DNA of 13,991 bases from JAWPMV01 sp038527215 (GCA_038527215.1 JBCBGC010000171.1:1-13991), one strand, 5' to 3'; shown: positions 1 to 7,611, counted from the stretch's first letter. Made by a program: numbers and translations. Notes: a model not told the origin generated them from the sequence alone.

Positions 1-2167
1 CTGGCAGGGTAATAGAAGAACCCTGCCAGATATCAATAGCCCTGCTTCCGTTTATCTCATCGGATACGATGTGAATGGATGTCCTGGTGATACGGCTTTT
101 GCCAATATCTCTCTGGAACCTACGCCTACGGCAAACTTTGGGGTAGATGTGGTTTGTCAAGGAAACATAACCACTTTCTCTGATAGCTCCCTGTCCAATG
201 TATCGCCTATCGCTTCCTGGAATTGGGACTTTGATGACAATACGCCTATTGATGTCAATGTCAATCCTAACCATACCTTTACCAACGCAGGCAGCTTCGA
301 CGTATCGCTGGTGGTAACGGCACAAAATGGATGTCGTGATACCCTGACCAGAAATGTAGCGGTGCGCCCATCGCCACAGGTAGACTTTACCTTCACCAAT
401 GTTTGTGAAGGTCTCCCTAATATCCTGACCGATAACTCGACCATCAGTGCCGGTGGATTGATTACCGAATACTATTGGGACTTTGGAGACAACAGTCCGC
501 AAGGGGCCGGAAGTGTGGTCAACCACACCTTCCCGGGTTCTGGATACTATAACGTAACCCACACCGTCAGTTCTGACAATGGATGTTCTAATGAGTTTAC
601 CAAAACGGTTTTTGTCCATCCTAATCCGATTGCTGACTTTGATGTGATTAGTGCCTGTATCAATGGGGTCGTACTCGCTTCGACTTCCTCCACGGTAGAT
701 GGTTCGCTGGATTTCATCCAGACCCATGACTGGAACTTTGGTGATCCCGGTAGTGGAGCCAATAACCAATCTAATGAGACCAACCCAACCCACGTTTATG
801 GTTCAGCCCAGGTATATACTGTTTCTCTGACCGTAACCACCGGCAACGGCTGTTCAGATACAGAAGCCAAGCCGGTAACGGTCTATCCTGATCCGGTAGC
901 TGACTTTGTGGTAGACGATCGCTGTGAGAACCAAAACACCCAGTTCACCAATACCAGTACTGCCGATCCTCAAACCCCTATCGTAACCTACGCCTGGGAC
1001 TACGGGAACGGAGACAATAGTGCCGGAAGAGACGGCTCCCAGTTCTATGGAAATCGTCCAGGACCTGGTGTTTATCCCGTAAGCCTCACGGTAGAAACAG
1101 ATCAGGGTTGTGCAAATACCGAAGTGAAAAACGTACGGATCTTCCCCGCACCAGAACCGCAATTCGTAGCGGATCCGGTTTGTTTCGGAGAGCCTACGCT
1201 ATTTGAGAACCAGTCCAACGTCTTCACTGGAGATATCATTTCCTGGTCCTGGGACTTTGGGTCTAATGGACAAGTCTCTGCGGATTCTACCCCGAGCTTT
1301 ACGTATAATGCTCCTGGAACCTATGGCGTATCTCTGATCGCTCGGACGGATTCTGGATGTGAAAATATCTTCAGCCGGGAAATCACGGTATATGAACTCC
1401 CAGAGATTCTGGAAGTAAGAGATGCCACGGTTTGTTTCGGAGACGTAGCTACCTTGCTGGTAACTGCCGACCCAAGCGTAACCATCAACTGGTTCTATGG
1501 CCCAACCGGAGGCGCTCCTTTCCACCAGGGATTTGCTTACACCACGCCTCCGTTGCCCGTACCCACTACCTTCTACGTGGAACCCCAGTCAGAAGAAGGC
1601 TGTATCAACGGAAGAAGAGAAGTTAATGTCAACCTTTTCAACGACGAAGCCATGGAAATGGAGTCGAGCGCTGATGTAGTAGAAATGCCCGTAGCCATCG
1701 TCAACTTCAATACCGTATCCTCCATTCAGATCGTGAACTGGAGCTGGAACTTTGGGGATGATAATACCTCTGCCGAGGCTTCTCCTGCACACGAATTCCA
1801 ATATCCTGGTAAGTACCGCGTAACCGTGGTTACTGAGGATGAAAACGGTTGTGAGCTGACCGATAGCAAAGTGATTGAAGTCAAGAAGATTGTGAATGTA
1901 TCGCTCCCCTCTGCTTTCTCTCCGAATGGAGATGGATTCAATGACCTCTTTAGAATCGGTCATTATAAGTTGGGAACCTTCAACATCGCCATCTTCAACC
2001 GCTGGGGCCAGAAAGTATTCGAATCTGATAACCCCGACTTTACCTGGAATGGTAAAGGACCAAAAGGAGATGACTTGCAGGAAGGCGTGTACGTCTACCA
2101 GCTGATGGCCACTGACTTCGAAGGAAAAGAAATCAAGGAAAGCCGGACCATTACCCTGGTTCGCTAA
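1..2167 (+). CDS. PKD-repeat surface protein with T9SS type B (CHU_C) C-terminal domain, 5'-truncated by the window
   Basis: The frame is open from base 2 with no stop upstream, so the gene begins outside the window; the GTG at 71 is not a credible start. About 721 residues are visible. They form five PKD domains (roughly bases 130-385, 386-635, 636-900, 901-1155 and 1156-1400), an Ig-like module (about 1405-1640), a sixth PKD domain (about 1650-1890) and a C-terminal domain from about 1900. PKD signatures WDFGDN, WNFGD and WSWNFGDD are plain. The first five PKD domains and the Ig-like module each carry an early Cys (VCQG, VCEG, VCFG type) and a late Cys (NGC type), suggesting one disulfide each; the last PKD has only the late one. 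The ending, with AFSPNGDGFND, FNRWGQKVF and GVYVYQL, matches the gliding-motility-associated C-terminal domain (TIGR04131 type) that directs secretion through the type IX system. A 16-nt exact repeat (1176-1191 and 1428-1443) marks the start of successive modules. Adhesion or matrix role is inferred. Confidence 0.93.
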   Translation, partial: WQGNRRTLPDINSPASVYLIGYDVNGCPGDTAFANISLEPTPTANFGVDVVCQGNITTFSDSSLSNVSPIASWNWDFDDNTPIDVNVNPNHTFTNAGSFDVSLVVTAQNGCRDTLTRNVAVRPSPQVDFTFTNVCEGLPNILTDNSTISAGGLITEYYWDFGDNSPQGAGSVVNHTFPGSGYYNVTHTVSSDNGCSNEFTKTVFVHPNPIADFDVISACINGVVLASTSSTVDGSLDFIQTHDWNFGDPGSGANNQSNETNPTHVYGSAQVYTVSLTVTTGNGCSDTEAKPVTVYPDPVADFVVDDRCENQNTQFTNTSTADPQTPIVTYAWDYGNGDNSAGRDGSQFYGNRPGPGVYPVSLTVETDQGCANTEVKNVRIFPAPEPQFVADPVCFGEPTLFENQSNVFTGDIISWSWDFGSNGQVSADSTPSFTYNAPGTYGVSLIARTDSGCENIFSREITVYELPEILEVRDATVCFGDVATLLVTADPSVTINWFYGPTGGAPFHQGFAYTTPPLPVPTTFYVEPQSEEGCINGRREVNVNLFNDEAMEMESSADVVEMPVAIVNFNTVSSIQIVNWSWNFGDDNTSAEASPAHEFQYPGKYRVTVVTEDENGCELTDSKVIEVKKIVNVSLPSAFSPNGDGFNDLFRIGHYKLGTFNIAIFNRWGQKVFESDNPDFTWNGKGPKGDDLQEGVYVYQLMATDFEGKEIKESRTITLVR

Positions 2168-2183
2168 GGCCTGATTATCTGAT

Positions 2184-2221
2184 AAAAAAAGCCCGGTCCT
2201 GCTGAGGACCGGGCTTTTTTT
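2184..2221. terminator. Bidirectional intrinsic terminator between the PKD gene and the VOC gene
   Basis: A perfect 11-bp stem (AGCCCGGTCCT at 2190-2200 against 2205-2215) closes on a GCTG tetraloop. It is flanked by an A run on the left and a T run on the right, so it can end transcripts from both directions. It lies 17-50 bases past the PKD stop and just beyond the stop of the convergent rpoN-VOC unit. Confidence 0.95.
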
Positions 2222-2233
2222 ATGCCTCGTTTT

Positions 2234-2638
2234 TTATCGTTCCTCTCCCCATAAGCCATGGGGCACCACCTCCAATACATGCCCATCGGGATCTTCGAAA
2301 TAGCAGGACTGAAGTCCGCTCGGCCAAGTAATTTCCTGCATAATCTCAATGTCCAGTCCCTGCAGCTTCTTTTTCCAGTCAGCATAGGCTTCCGGTTCGC
2401 ACCCAAAAGCAATGTGCTGAGGTCCGCGAGCCCCGTGGGCAGGTAAGCGCGCTTCTTTCAACGTTACTTCCGCCAGAAAACAAAGGAGTACGTTTTGTCC
2501 ACACCGGAAAAAAATATGCCTTCCTTCCACCTTGGAGATCAGGGGAAGGCCCAGCTTATGATGGTAAAATTCAAGGCACTGATCCAGGTCTGACACATAG
2601 AGACAGACCTCGGTTATCTTTGAAAAGGAAAGGTTCAT
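2234..2638 (-). CDS. VOC-superfamily (glyoxalase/bleomycin-resistance-like) protein
   Basis: This 134-residue protein has the length and pattern of a single vicinal-oxygen-chelate unit pair. Near the N-terminus is EVCLYVSDLDQCLEFY followed by KLGLPL, the usual first beta-alpha module. A central GPQHIAFG and a C-terminal YFEDPDGHVLEVV are classic family motifs. Candidate metal ligands are Glu10 (where most members have His), His75 and Glu123. The ATG at 2638 is preferred to the TTG at 2641. The gene follows rpoN on the same strand after 13 bp, so it is probably cotranscribed with it, and it ends at the shared terminator. Substrate cannot be told from sequence: members include glyoxalases, dioxygenases, epimerases and fosfomycin- or bleomycin-resistance proteins. 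No functional link to sigma-54 is evident. Confidence 0.88.
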   Translation of the reverse strand: MNLSFSKITEVCLYVSDLDQCLEFYHHKLGLPLISKVEGRHIFFRCGQNVLLCFLAEVTLKEARLPAHGARGPQHIAFGCEPEAYADWKKKLQGLDIEIMQEITWPSGLQSCYFEDPDGHVLEVVPHGLWGEER

Positions 2639-2651
2639 CAAAGGGCTGGCC

Positions 2652-4148
2652 CTACACCTCTTTGCGAAGACGGGCTACAGGTACCCCCAATTGTTCCCGG
2701 TATTTGGCTACCGTACGGCGGGCGATGTTATAGCCCTTGGCTTTGAGCTTGAGGGCGATTTTATCATCTGACAGCGGCTTTTTCTTGCTTTCTGCTTCGA
2801 TGATTTCCTCCAGGGCCTTCTTCACCTCACGGTTAGATACGAAGCCATCCTCTGTTTCAATGCCCTCCGTAAAGAAGAATTTGAGGGGATAAATGCCAAA
2901 GTCGGTCTGCACATACTTACTATTGGCAACCCGGCTCACGGTAGAAATATCCATTTGGATTTCTTCCGCAATATCTTTGAGGATCATGGGCCGCAGTTTT
3001 TTCTCATCTCCTCCGGAAAGGAAAAACTCTTCCTGCTTGGCCGCGATGGTCTCCATGGTATTCAACAGGGTAAACTGTCGCTGACGGATGGCGTCAATGA
3101 ACCACTGGGCCGCTTCAATCCGTTGCTTAACGAAATCCAGCGTCTCTTTGATCTGGGTATTCTTTTGCTTTTTATCGATGCCCTTATACTCCTGATACAT
3201 GTTCAGGTAGTTACGGCTCACCTTCAGATCAGGTGCATTGCGGCTATTCAGGCGGATATTAATTTTCCCGTTCTCGGTGGTCAGGATGAAATCGGGAATG
3301 ATGTATTCATGCTTAATGATCGACTGAGATTCTCCGGGTTTCGGATTCAGTTTGACGATCATGCCATAGACCTCTTTGAGGTCTTCCTCTGTGATGCCTA
3401 ATCGGGAGCGGAGCTTGCTAAAATGCTTTTTGGTAAACTCCTCGAAATAGCGCTCCATAATGGTAATGGCGATCTCGGTTTTGTAGTCCCGGGGTTTGCG
3501 CTTTAACTGAAGAAGGAGGCATTCTCGCAGGTCTCTGGCTCCCACGCCTGGAGGATCGAAACGCTGAATCCGTTCCAAGACAGACTCAACTTCTTCCGGA
3601 CTGGTGGATATATTCTGGCGAAAGGCCATATAATTCACAATGGCCTTAATAGGGTCTACAGAGCCCCGACCTCTTAAATAGCCGTCTTCGTCAATGTTGC
3701 CGATAATGTGCTGGCCGATCAGCAGTTCTTTCTCCGTCAGACTCAGGAGGGTCAATTGCTCCTCCATCTGATCGTACAGGGATTTCATCTGTACGATGGG
3801 TGCCTCATAGTCATCCTCGTCATCGTCCCCACCAGAGGGGAGGCGTGTCCGATAATCATAGCCATCGTTGGCTAGGTATTCGTCCAGGTTGATTTCCTGA
3901 CCGAGATTATCTTCGGATTCTTCTTTGGTAGATTCCTGGGGCTCGTTATTGTCGAGGTCTTCGTATTCATTTTTCGGCTGTTCATCGCCGAAGCCCATTT
4001 GATCATCTTCCAGGGCAGGATTACGCTCAAGCTCCTCTTTGATTCGTTGCTCCAGGGTAGCCGTCGGCACCTGAAGGAGCTTAATAAACTGAATCTGCTG
4101 AGGAGATATTTTTTGGAGCAGTTTGAGCTGCTGGTTTTGCTTGAGCAT
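2652..4148 (-). CDS. rpoN: RNA polymerase sigma-54 factor
   Basis: This 498-residue protein is the alternative sigma factor that recognises -24/-12 promoters and needs an AAA+ activator to open them. Residues 1-50 are the Gln- and Leu-rich region I (QLKLLQKISPQQIQFIKLLQ) that contacts the activator and start-site DNA. Residues 50-115 form a very acidic linker rich in Glu and Asp (region II). The core-binding region follows, with the motifs FDPPGVGARDLRECLLLQL and LNPKPGES. A helix-turn-helix lies near 390-412 (IAEEIQMDISTVSRV). The RpoN box, ARRTVAKYREQLGVP, begins at residue 476 and reads the -24 element. Length and domain order are complete. The usual neighbours in Proteobacteria (hpf, lptB, ptsN) are absent. 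The only linked gene is the downstream VOC gene. An inverted repeat upstream (4230-4248) may control it. Confidence 0.97.
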   Translation of the reverse strand: MLKQNQQLKLLQKISPQQIQFIKLLQVPTATLEQRIKEELERNPALEDDQMGFGDEQPKNEYEDLDNNEPQESTKEESEDNLGQEINLDEYLANDGYDYRTRLPSGGDDDEDDYEAPIVQMKSLYDQMEEQLTLLSLTEKELLIGQHIIGNIDEDGYLRGRGSVDPIKAIVNYMAFRQNISTSPEEVESVLERIQRFDPPGVGARDLRECLLLQLKRKPRDYKTEIAITIMERYFEEFTKKHFSKLRSRLGITEEDLKEVYGMIVKLNPKPGESQSIIKHEYIIPDFILTTENGKINIRLNSRNAPDLKVSRNYLNMYQEYKGIDKKQKNTQIKETLDFVKQRIEAAQWFIDAIRQRQFTLLNTMETIAAKQEEFFLSGGDEKKLRPMILKDIAEEIQMDISTVSRVANSKYVQTDFGIYPLKFFFTEGIETEDGFVSNREVKKALEEIIEAESKKKPLSDDKIALKLKAKGYNIARRTVAKYREQLGVPVARLRKEV

Positions 4149-4229
4149 AAATAATTACTGAATTACCGTCGAACAATTGGTGATGTTGTAAAGACGAATT
4201 ACTTATAGTTTTCCGAAGCTCGAAACAAT

Positions 4230-4248
4230 TTTCACCTGATTGGTGAAA
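4230..4248. promoter_or_regulatory. Inverted repeat TTTCACC-N5-GGTGAAA, possible operator of rpoN
   Basis: Two perfect 7-base arms are separated by TGATT. The right arm overlaps TATATTTC on the minus strand (4252-4245), which differs at one position from the Bacteroidota -7 element TAnnTTTG, about 97 bases before the rpoN start. No clear TTG -33 element was found upstream of it. A dimeric repressor site over a weak promoter is a reasonable reading, but it rests on pattern alone. Confidence 0.3.
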
Positions 4249-4482
4249 TATACTGTTTAAGCGGCTGAAATTTTCTTGAAGAAGGAATCTCCAAAAATGG
4301 GGGTATCCCTTCGATCGAAAATCGAAACTAAATCCTTGTATTCAAACTGGCAATAAGGGGAATATCAGTAACTACCGCGCTTTCTCACCGAGTCGGCGAT
4401 AGGTTTACCCAAACCCAAACCCCATATTTCGAAAATTAGGGAATAAGTTGGGAAAATCCAATGATCGAATAGACGTTTTGTA

Positions 4483-4513
4483 AAAAATGGCATGTTTGTT
4501 GTGCGCCATTTTT
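4483..4513. terminator. Terminator-like hairpin upstream of mscL
   Basis: A perfect 9-bp stem (AAAAATGGC at 4483-4491 against GCCATTTTT at 4505-4513) encloses a 13-base loop. The stem is weak, with three G-C pairs, and the A and T runs are part of it. It could end a short transcript started in the 4149-4480 stretch in either direction, or be fortuitous. Confidence 0.25.
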
Positions 4514-4634
4514 GCTTCGCAATTTTCGAATCGAATTATTAGCGGCAAATCCTCCCATCTTCCCCGCAATAAGCGCCTCTCTTCCTTTTTATCCGAATTG
4601 CCTCATTCTCTTATACTTAGGACCGTTCCATGGC

Positions 4635-4664
4635 TTGCAAAGGTTCATTTGAATATATATTTTG
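4635..4664 (+). promoter_or_regulatory. Candidate Bacteroidota-type promoter of mscL
   Basis: TTG at 4635-4637 is followed after 18 bases by TATATTTTG at 4656-4664. This resembles the -33 TTG and -7 TAnnTTTG elements used by the primary sigma factor of Bacteroidota, with one extra T in the second element. It would give a leader of roughly 30 bases before the mscL ATG at 4703. It also argues against any mscL start upstream of it. Confidence 0.45.
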
Positions 4665-4702
4665 CCCGCGATCTATTTTTAAAACCTACAAATCAAATCA
4701 TT

Positions 4703-5098
4703 ATGATGAAGGAATTTCGTGAATTTATCTTGCGGGGCAATGTGTTGGACCTCGCTGTAGCCGTGGTAATCGGTGCAGCATTTGGGGCCATCATTACCTC
4801 CTTTGTAAATGACATCCTCATGCCACCGATCGGGGTCATGCTGGGCGGAGTTGACTTTGCAGACTTAGCGATTACCCTGCAGGAAGCGGTGGGAGAAGAT
4901 CCCGCAGTAACCCTCAACTATGGTAAGTTTATCCAAACCATCATTGACTTTCTGTTGGTTGCTTTAGGTATTTTCCTGGTGGTAAAAGCCTACAATTCTA
5001 CCCAGAAAAAAGAAGAGGAAGCCCCTGCTGCTCCACCGGAGCCTTCTAACGAAGAAAAATTACTGGCTGAAATTCGCGACTTATTGAAAAACAACTAA
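4703..5098 (+). CDS. mscL: Large-conductance mechanosensitive channel MscL
   Basis: MscL forms a homopentamer in the inner membrane that opens under membrane tension and releases solutes during sudden osmotic downshift. The 131-residue product has the short N-terminal amphipathic helix (KEFREF), then RGNVLDLAV leading into TM1 (about 14-45, with IGAAFGAIITSF), a short periplasmic loop with NYGKF, TM2 (about 75-97) and the charged C-terminal bundle helix ending EIRDLLKNN. Position 20 in the pore constriction is Ala, as in the Mycobacterium tuberculosis channel, where E. coli has Gly22. The frame is open back to 4487, but the added 72 residues have no family counterpart and overlap the promoter, so ATG 4703 (or 4706) is the start. 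No Shine-Dalgarno is present; the leader is A-rich. It is a single-gene unit. Confidence 0.97.
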   Translation: MMKEFREFILRGNVLDLAVAVVIGAAFGAIITSFVNDILMPPIGVMLGGVDFADLAITLQEAVGEDPAVTLNYGKFIQTIIDFLLVALGIFLVVKAYNSTQKKEEEAPAAPPEPSNEEKLLAEIRDLLKNN

Positions 5099-5150
5099 TT
5101 CGATCTCTTCGCGAAATGCCTGAAAACATAGCCCTTTTTATATAAGCTGG

Positions 5151-5189
5151 CGGGAATGTGAAACTCGAGTTCATATTCCCGTTTTTTTT
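5151..5189 (+). terminator. Intrinsic terminator of mscL
   Basis: A 12-bp stem with one G-U pair (CGGGAATGTGAA at 5151-5162 against 5170-5181) has a 7-base loop and is followed by eight T residues. It lies about 50 bases past the mscL stop and separates mscL from gcvH. Confidence 0.92.
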
Positions 5190-5242
5190 AAAATTTTTCC
5201 TTTAATTTGCGCGACTAACGATTACCACTAATACATCGCGAT

Positions 5243-5623
5243 ATGCATTTTCCTGATAATTTACTGTACACCAAAGACCATGAGTGGGTCCGTATAGAAG
5301 GCGAGGCCGCTTTTGTTGGGATCACCGATTTTGCTCAAAGTGAATTAGGAGATATTGTGTATATAGATATTGAAACCCTCAACCAGAGCGTAGAACTCGG
5401 CGGCATGTTTGGAACGGTGGAAGCAGTAAAAACTGTTTCAGACCTCTTCATGCCGATTGAAGGGACGGTAATTGAAGTGAACGAAAAGCTGGCCGACGAG
5501 CCGGAACTGGTCAACAAAGACCCTTATGGAGAGGGGTGGATGATCAAACTATCTATCGAAGGAGACCCCAGCGGCTCCGACCTGCTTTCTCACGCTGATT
5601 ATGAAAAAATGGTAGGTGCTTAA
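5243..5623 (+). CDS. gcvH: Glycine cleavage system H protein
   Basis: GcvH is the lipoyl carrier of the glycine cleavage system. Its lipoyl arm takes the aminomethyl group from the P protein, presents it to the T protein and is reoxidised by the L protein. At 126 residues the length is typical. The N-terminus has the family pattern YTKDHEWV, then GITDFAQSELGDIVYI, and the lipoylation site is Lys63 in GTVEAVKTVSD. The end shows NKDPYGEGWMIKL and the final DYEKMV helix. The genes for P, T and L are not nearby, a common arrangement in Bacteroidota. TTTAATTTGC at 5201-5210 loosely resembles a -7 element. The gene is bracketed by two terminators, so it is probably transcribed alone. Confidence 0.97.
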   Translation: MHFPDNLLYTKDHEWVRIEGEAAFVGITDFAQSELGDIVYIDIETLNQSVELGGMFGTVEAVKTVSDLFMPIEGTVIEVNEKLADEPELVNKDPYGEGWMIKLSIEGDPSGSDLLSHADYEKMVGA

Positions 5624-5643
5624 TCACCTTACTTAACTTTTAT

Positions 5644-5675
5644 AAGAGTCATCCTTGAAGGATGGCTCTTTTTTT
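5644..5675 (+). terminator. Intrinsic terminator of gcvH
   Basis: A 12-bp stem with one wobble pair (AAGAGTCATCCT at 5644-5655 against 5659-5670) and a 3-base loop runs into seven T residues (5669-5675). It begins about 20 bases after the gcvH stop. Confidence 0.9.
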
Positions 5676-5793
5676 ATGCCGAAATCTTTCCTCCCTATGC
5701 CGAATATCCGCAAACCAGACGGGTCCTAAATGGTTCTATTGACAGAAGAAGCTTGTATATTCAGGTATCTTTCCCCTTTCTTTTTCGTTTAGG

Positions 5794-7602
5794 ATGAGTA
5801 TGAGAACTTTGATCATTAGTATGTTGTTCTGCTTTGGCAGCCTCTCCATGATGGCCCAGTCCCAGGCAGAAGCAGCCTTGGCTGAGCGGTATTATATCGA
5901 TGGAGAGTATGAATCAGCCCTGGATTTATTTCTAAAAGTCAATCGACAGCAACCGCAGGAAAAATACGGTCTTCGCATTGTAGGATGCTATGAAGCCCTC
6001 ACGCAGTATGAAACCGGCCTGGAGTTCCTCAATAAGGAACTGAAGAAAAAACGAGCGCCGGTTCTCTATTCCGTCGTCAAAGCAGGCCTTTTGGAAAAAA
6101 TGGGCCAGATCAAAGAAGCAGACAATCTATACGAAGAGGTCATTCAGGATCAGTTGACCACCCAGGGGGACTTTATTAAAGTAGGGGCCTTTCTGAGACA
6201 GAATGGAAAACTGGCCCTGGCTAAGGATGCCTATCTGCAGGGGCGCAAAAATGAACGGGATCCTTATCTCTTTAGCAACGAGGTGGCCGACCTGCATGGT
6301 AGACTAGGCGAGTTTGGAGAAGCTGCGGCGGAATATCTCAACCTCTATTTTGACAAGCCGATGGACCTGAACAGCTCCAAAATGGCCATTTTAAACCTGG
6401 TGAATCCCTCTTCCCAGGAGGCCATTGAAAAGTCTCTGCTTCGGGCCCTGGATAAAAAACAAACCGACTTAGGCTTACGGACCATTTTATACGAATTCTA
6501 TGTACAGGCCGAAAACTTCTTTGAGGCTTTTGTCCAGGTAAAATCCATTGATCGACTTTTTCGGGAGGAAGGAGAACGCGTGTTCAACTTTGCTGAGACC
6601 ATGCGAAACAGCAAAGACTATGGCATGTCCAACCGATCTTTGGACTATATCATCGATCGCAAAAAGAATTCCCCCTATTATTATCGAGCGCACCTGGAAA
6701 AAGCCGTCAACGGAGAGTTGAAAGCCTTCGACCAACTTCCGGTAGATATGCCCTCAGTCTTACAAGCTGTTACCGACTATGGCTTGCTATTAGATGAGTT
6801 TGGCAGAGAGCCAGCCTATTTCGATGCGATTTATCGCCGCGCCCGCCTCATGGTCTTTTATCTGAACCAATTAGACGAGGGGAGACAGGAATTGGAGCAA
6901 ATTGTCGCCAGGAAGCAAGCCTTACGCTTGCAAGACTGGGCCGAAGCAAAATTGCTGATCGGAGATATCCTGCTTATCCAACAGGATTATAACAAGGCTA
7001 AGCTCACCTATACCGAAGTCAGTGATGTCTTTAAGGATCGTCAGATTGGCGCTATGGCCAAGTACCGCCTGGGACAGCTAGCTTACTATAAAGGAGAGTT
7101 TAAGCTCGCACAGGCGCTCCTGGGTGCCATAAAGGATAATACGTCCAATGACATCTCTAATGATGCCATTAAGTTGAACCTGCTGATCATGGATAACTCA
7201 GGCCTGGACACCACCACCACGGCCCTGGAACAGTTTGCCCAGGCCCAGTTGCTGAATTATCAGCGGCAGTACAAAGAAAGCCTCACCCTGCTGGATACCC
7301 TGGCTTATGCCTTTCCGGATCATCAGTTGGCGGACGAGATTCTTTGGGAGAAAACCCAGATTTTCCTCAACCAAAACGATATCCAAACAGCGCTTACCTA
7401 TATCGATCGCATTTTGAATAATTTCCCGGAGGATATCTATGGAGATGATGCCTTGTATACCAAAGCACGCTTGCATGACTATTCCCTCAAGGATCCTGAG
7501 GCAGCGATGCAGCACTACCTGGATTTCCTGGCTAAATATCCCGGAAGCCTCTTTTCGGTAGAGGTGAGAAAACGAATTCGCGAATTGCGAAAAGCAGGTT
7601 AA
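5794..7602 (+). CDS. Exported tetratricopeptide-repeat protein
   Basis: This 602-residue protein begins with a Sec signal peptide: a positive N-terminus (MSMRT), a hydrophobic core, and a likely cut after MMAQ at residue 22. The rest is almost wholly helical with TPR-like pairs. The first clear repeat is at about 25-54 (ALAERYYIDGEYESALDLFLKV in part). Further repeats lie through the middle, and a C-terminal group at about 480-595 resembles the YbgF/BamD type, with YKESLTLLDTLAYAFPD, ALTYIDRILNNFPED and AMQHYLDFLAKYPGS. The last residues RKRIRELRK are typical of similar Bacteroidota proteins. It is probably a periplasmic or outer-membrane-attached scaffold. No partner can be named from the neighbours. 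ATG 5800 is an equally good start. It overlaps the convergent downstream gene by four bases. Confidence 0.85.
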   Translation: MSMRTLIISMLFCFGSLSMMAQSQAEAALAERYYIDGEYESALDLFLKVNRQQPQEKYGLRIVGCYEALTQYETGLEFLNKELKKKRAPVLYSVVKAGLLEKMGQIKEADNLYEEVIQDQLTTQGDFIKVGAFLRQNGKLALAKDAYLQGRKNERDPYLFSNEVADLHGRLGEFGEAAAEYLNLYFDKPMDLNSSKMAILNLVNPSSQEAIEKSLLRALDKKQTDLGLRTILYEFYVQAENFFEAFVQVKSIDRLFREEGERVFNFAETMRNSKDYGMSNRSLDYIIDRKKNSPYYYRAHLEKAVNGELKAFDQLPVDMPSVLQAVTDYGLLLDEFGREPAYFDAIYRRARLMVFYLNQLDEGRQELEQIVARKQALRLQDWAEAKLLIGDILLIQQDYNKAKLTYTEVSDVFKDRQIGAMAKYRLGQLAYYKGEFKLAQALLGAIKDNTSNDISNDAIKLNLLIMDNSGLDTTTTALEQFAQAQLLNYQRQYKESLTLLDTLAYAFPDHQLADEILWEKTQIFLNQNDIQTALTYIDRILNNFPEDIYGDDALYTKARLHDYSLKDPEAAMQHYLDFLAKYPGSLFSVEVRKRIRELRKAG

Positions 7603-7611
7603 TCCTGCTTT
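7591..7611. terminator. Small bidirectional hairpin spanning two convergent stop codons
   Basis: AAAGCAGG (7591-7598) pairs perfectly with CCTGCTTT (7604-7611) around a TTAAT loop. The loop contains most of both TAA stop codons of the convergent genes. On the minus strand four T residues follow the GC core, on the plus strand three. It is a weak but plausible shared terminator. Confidence 0.5.

Larger units (their letters stand above)
4149..4702. other. 554-bp divergent intergenic region between rpoN and mscL
   Basis: No convincing gene lies here. The region is AT-rich and contains a probable mscL promoter near its right end (4635-4664), a 7-bp inverted repeat near the rpoN side (4230-4248), a hairpin with A and T flanks (4483-4513) and seven same-orientation copies of TCGAA(A/T), at 4220, 4315, 4322, 4429, 4465, 4526 and 4531. 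A short CCCAAA-type repeat lies at 4408-4423. The gap is long for this gene-dense window, so a small RNA or a long leader is possible, but I cannot identify one. Confidence 0.6.

Noticed and set aside
4176..4246. Two copies of ATTGGTGA 63 bp apart (six helical turns) upstream of rpoN
   Set aside because: A repeated 8-mer is expected by chance in a region of this size; the spacing alone is not enough.
4408..4423. CCCAAA-type repeat, G-rich on the minus strand, as a possible G-quadruplex
   Set aside because: Only three G runs of three or more are present close together; a fourth is lacking.
4487..4702. Open frame extending mscL upstream by 72 residues
   Set aside because: The added residues have no match in MscL, whose N-terminal helix must be short, and they cover the likely promoter. 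Chance absence of stops explains it.
7575..7586. Perfect palindrome AATTCGCGAATT near the end of the TPR gene
   Set aside because: It lies in coding sequence that reads RIREL normally and has no terminator-like flank; chance in a 14-kb window is enough.
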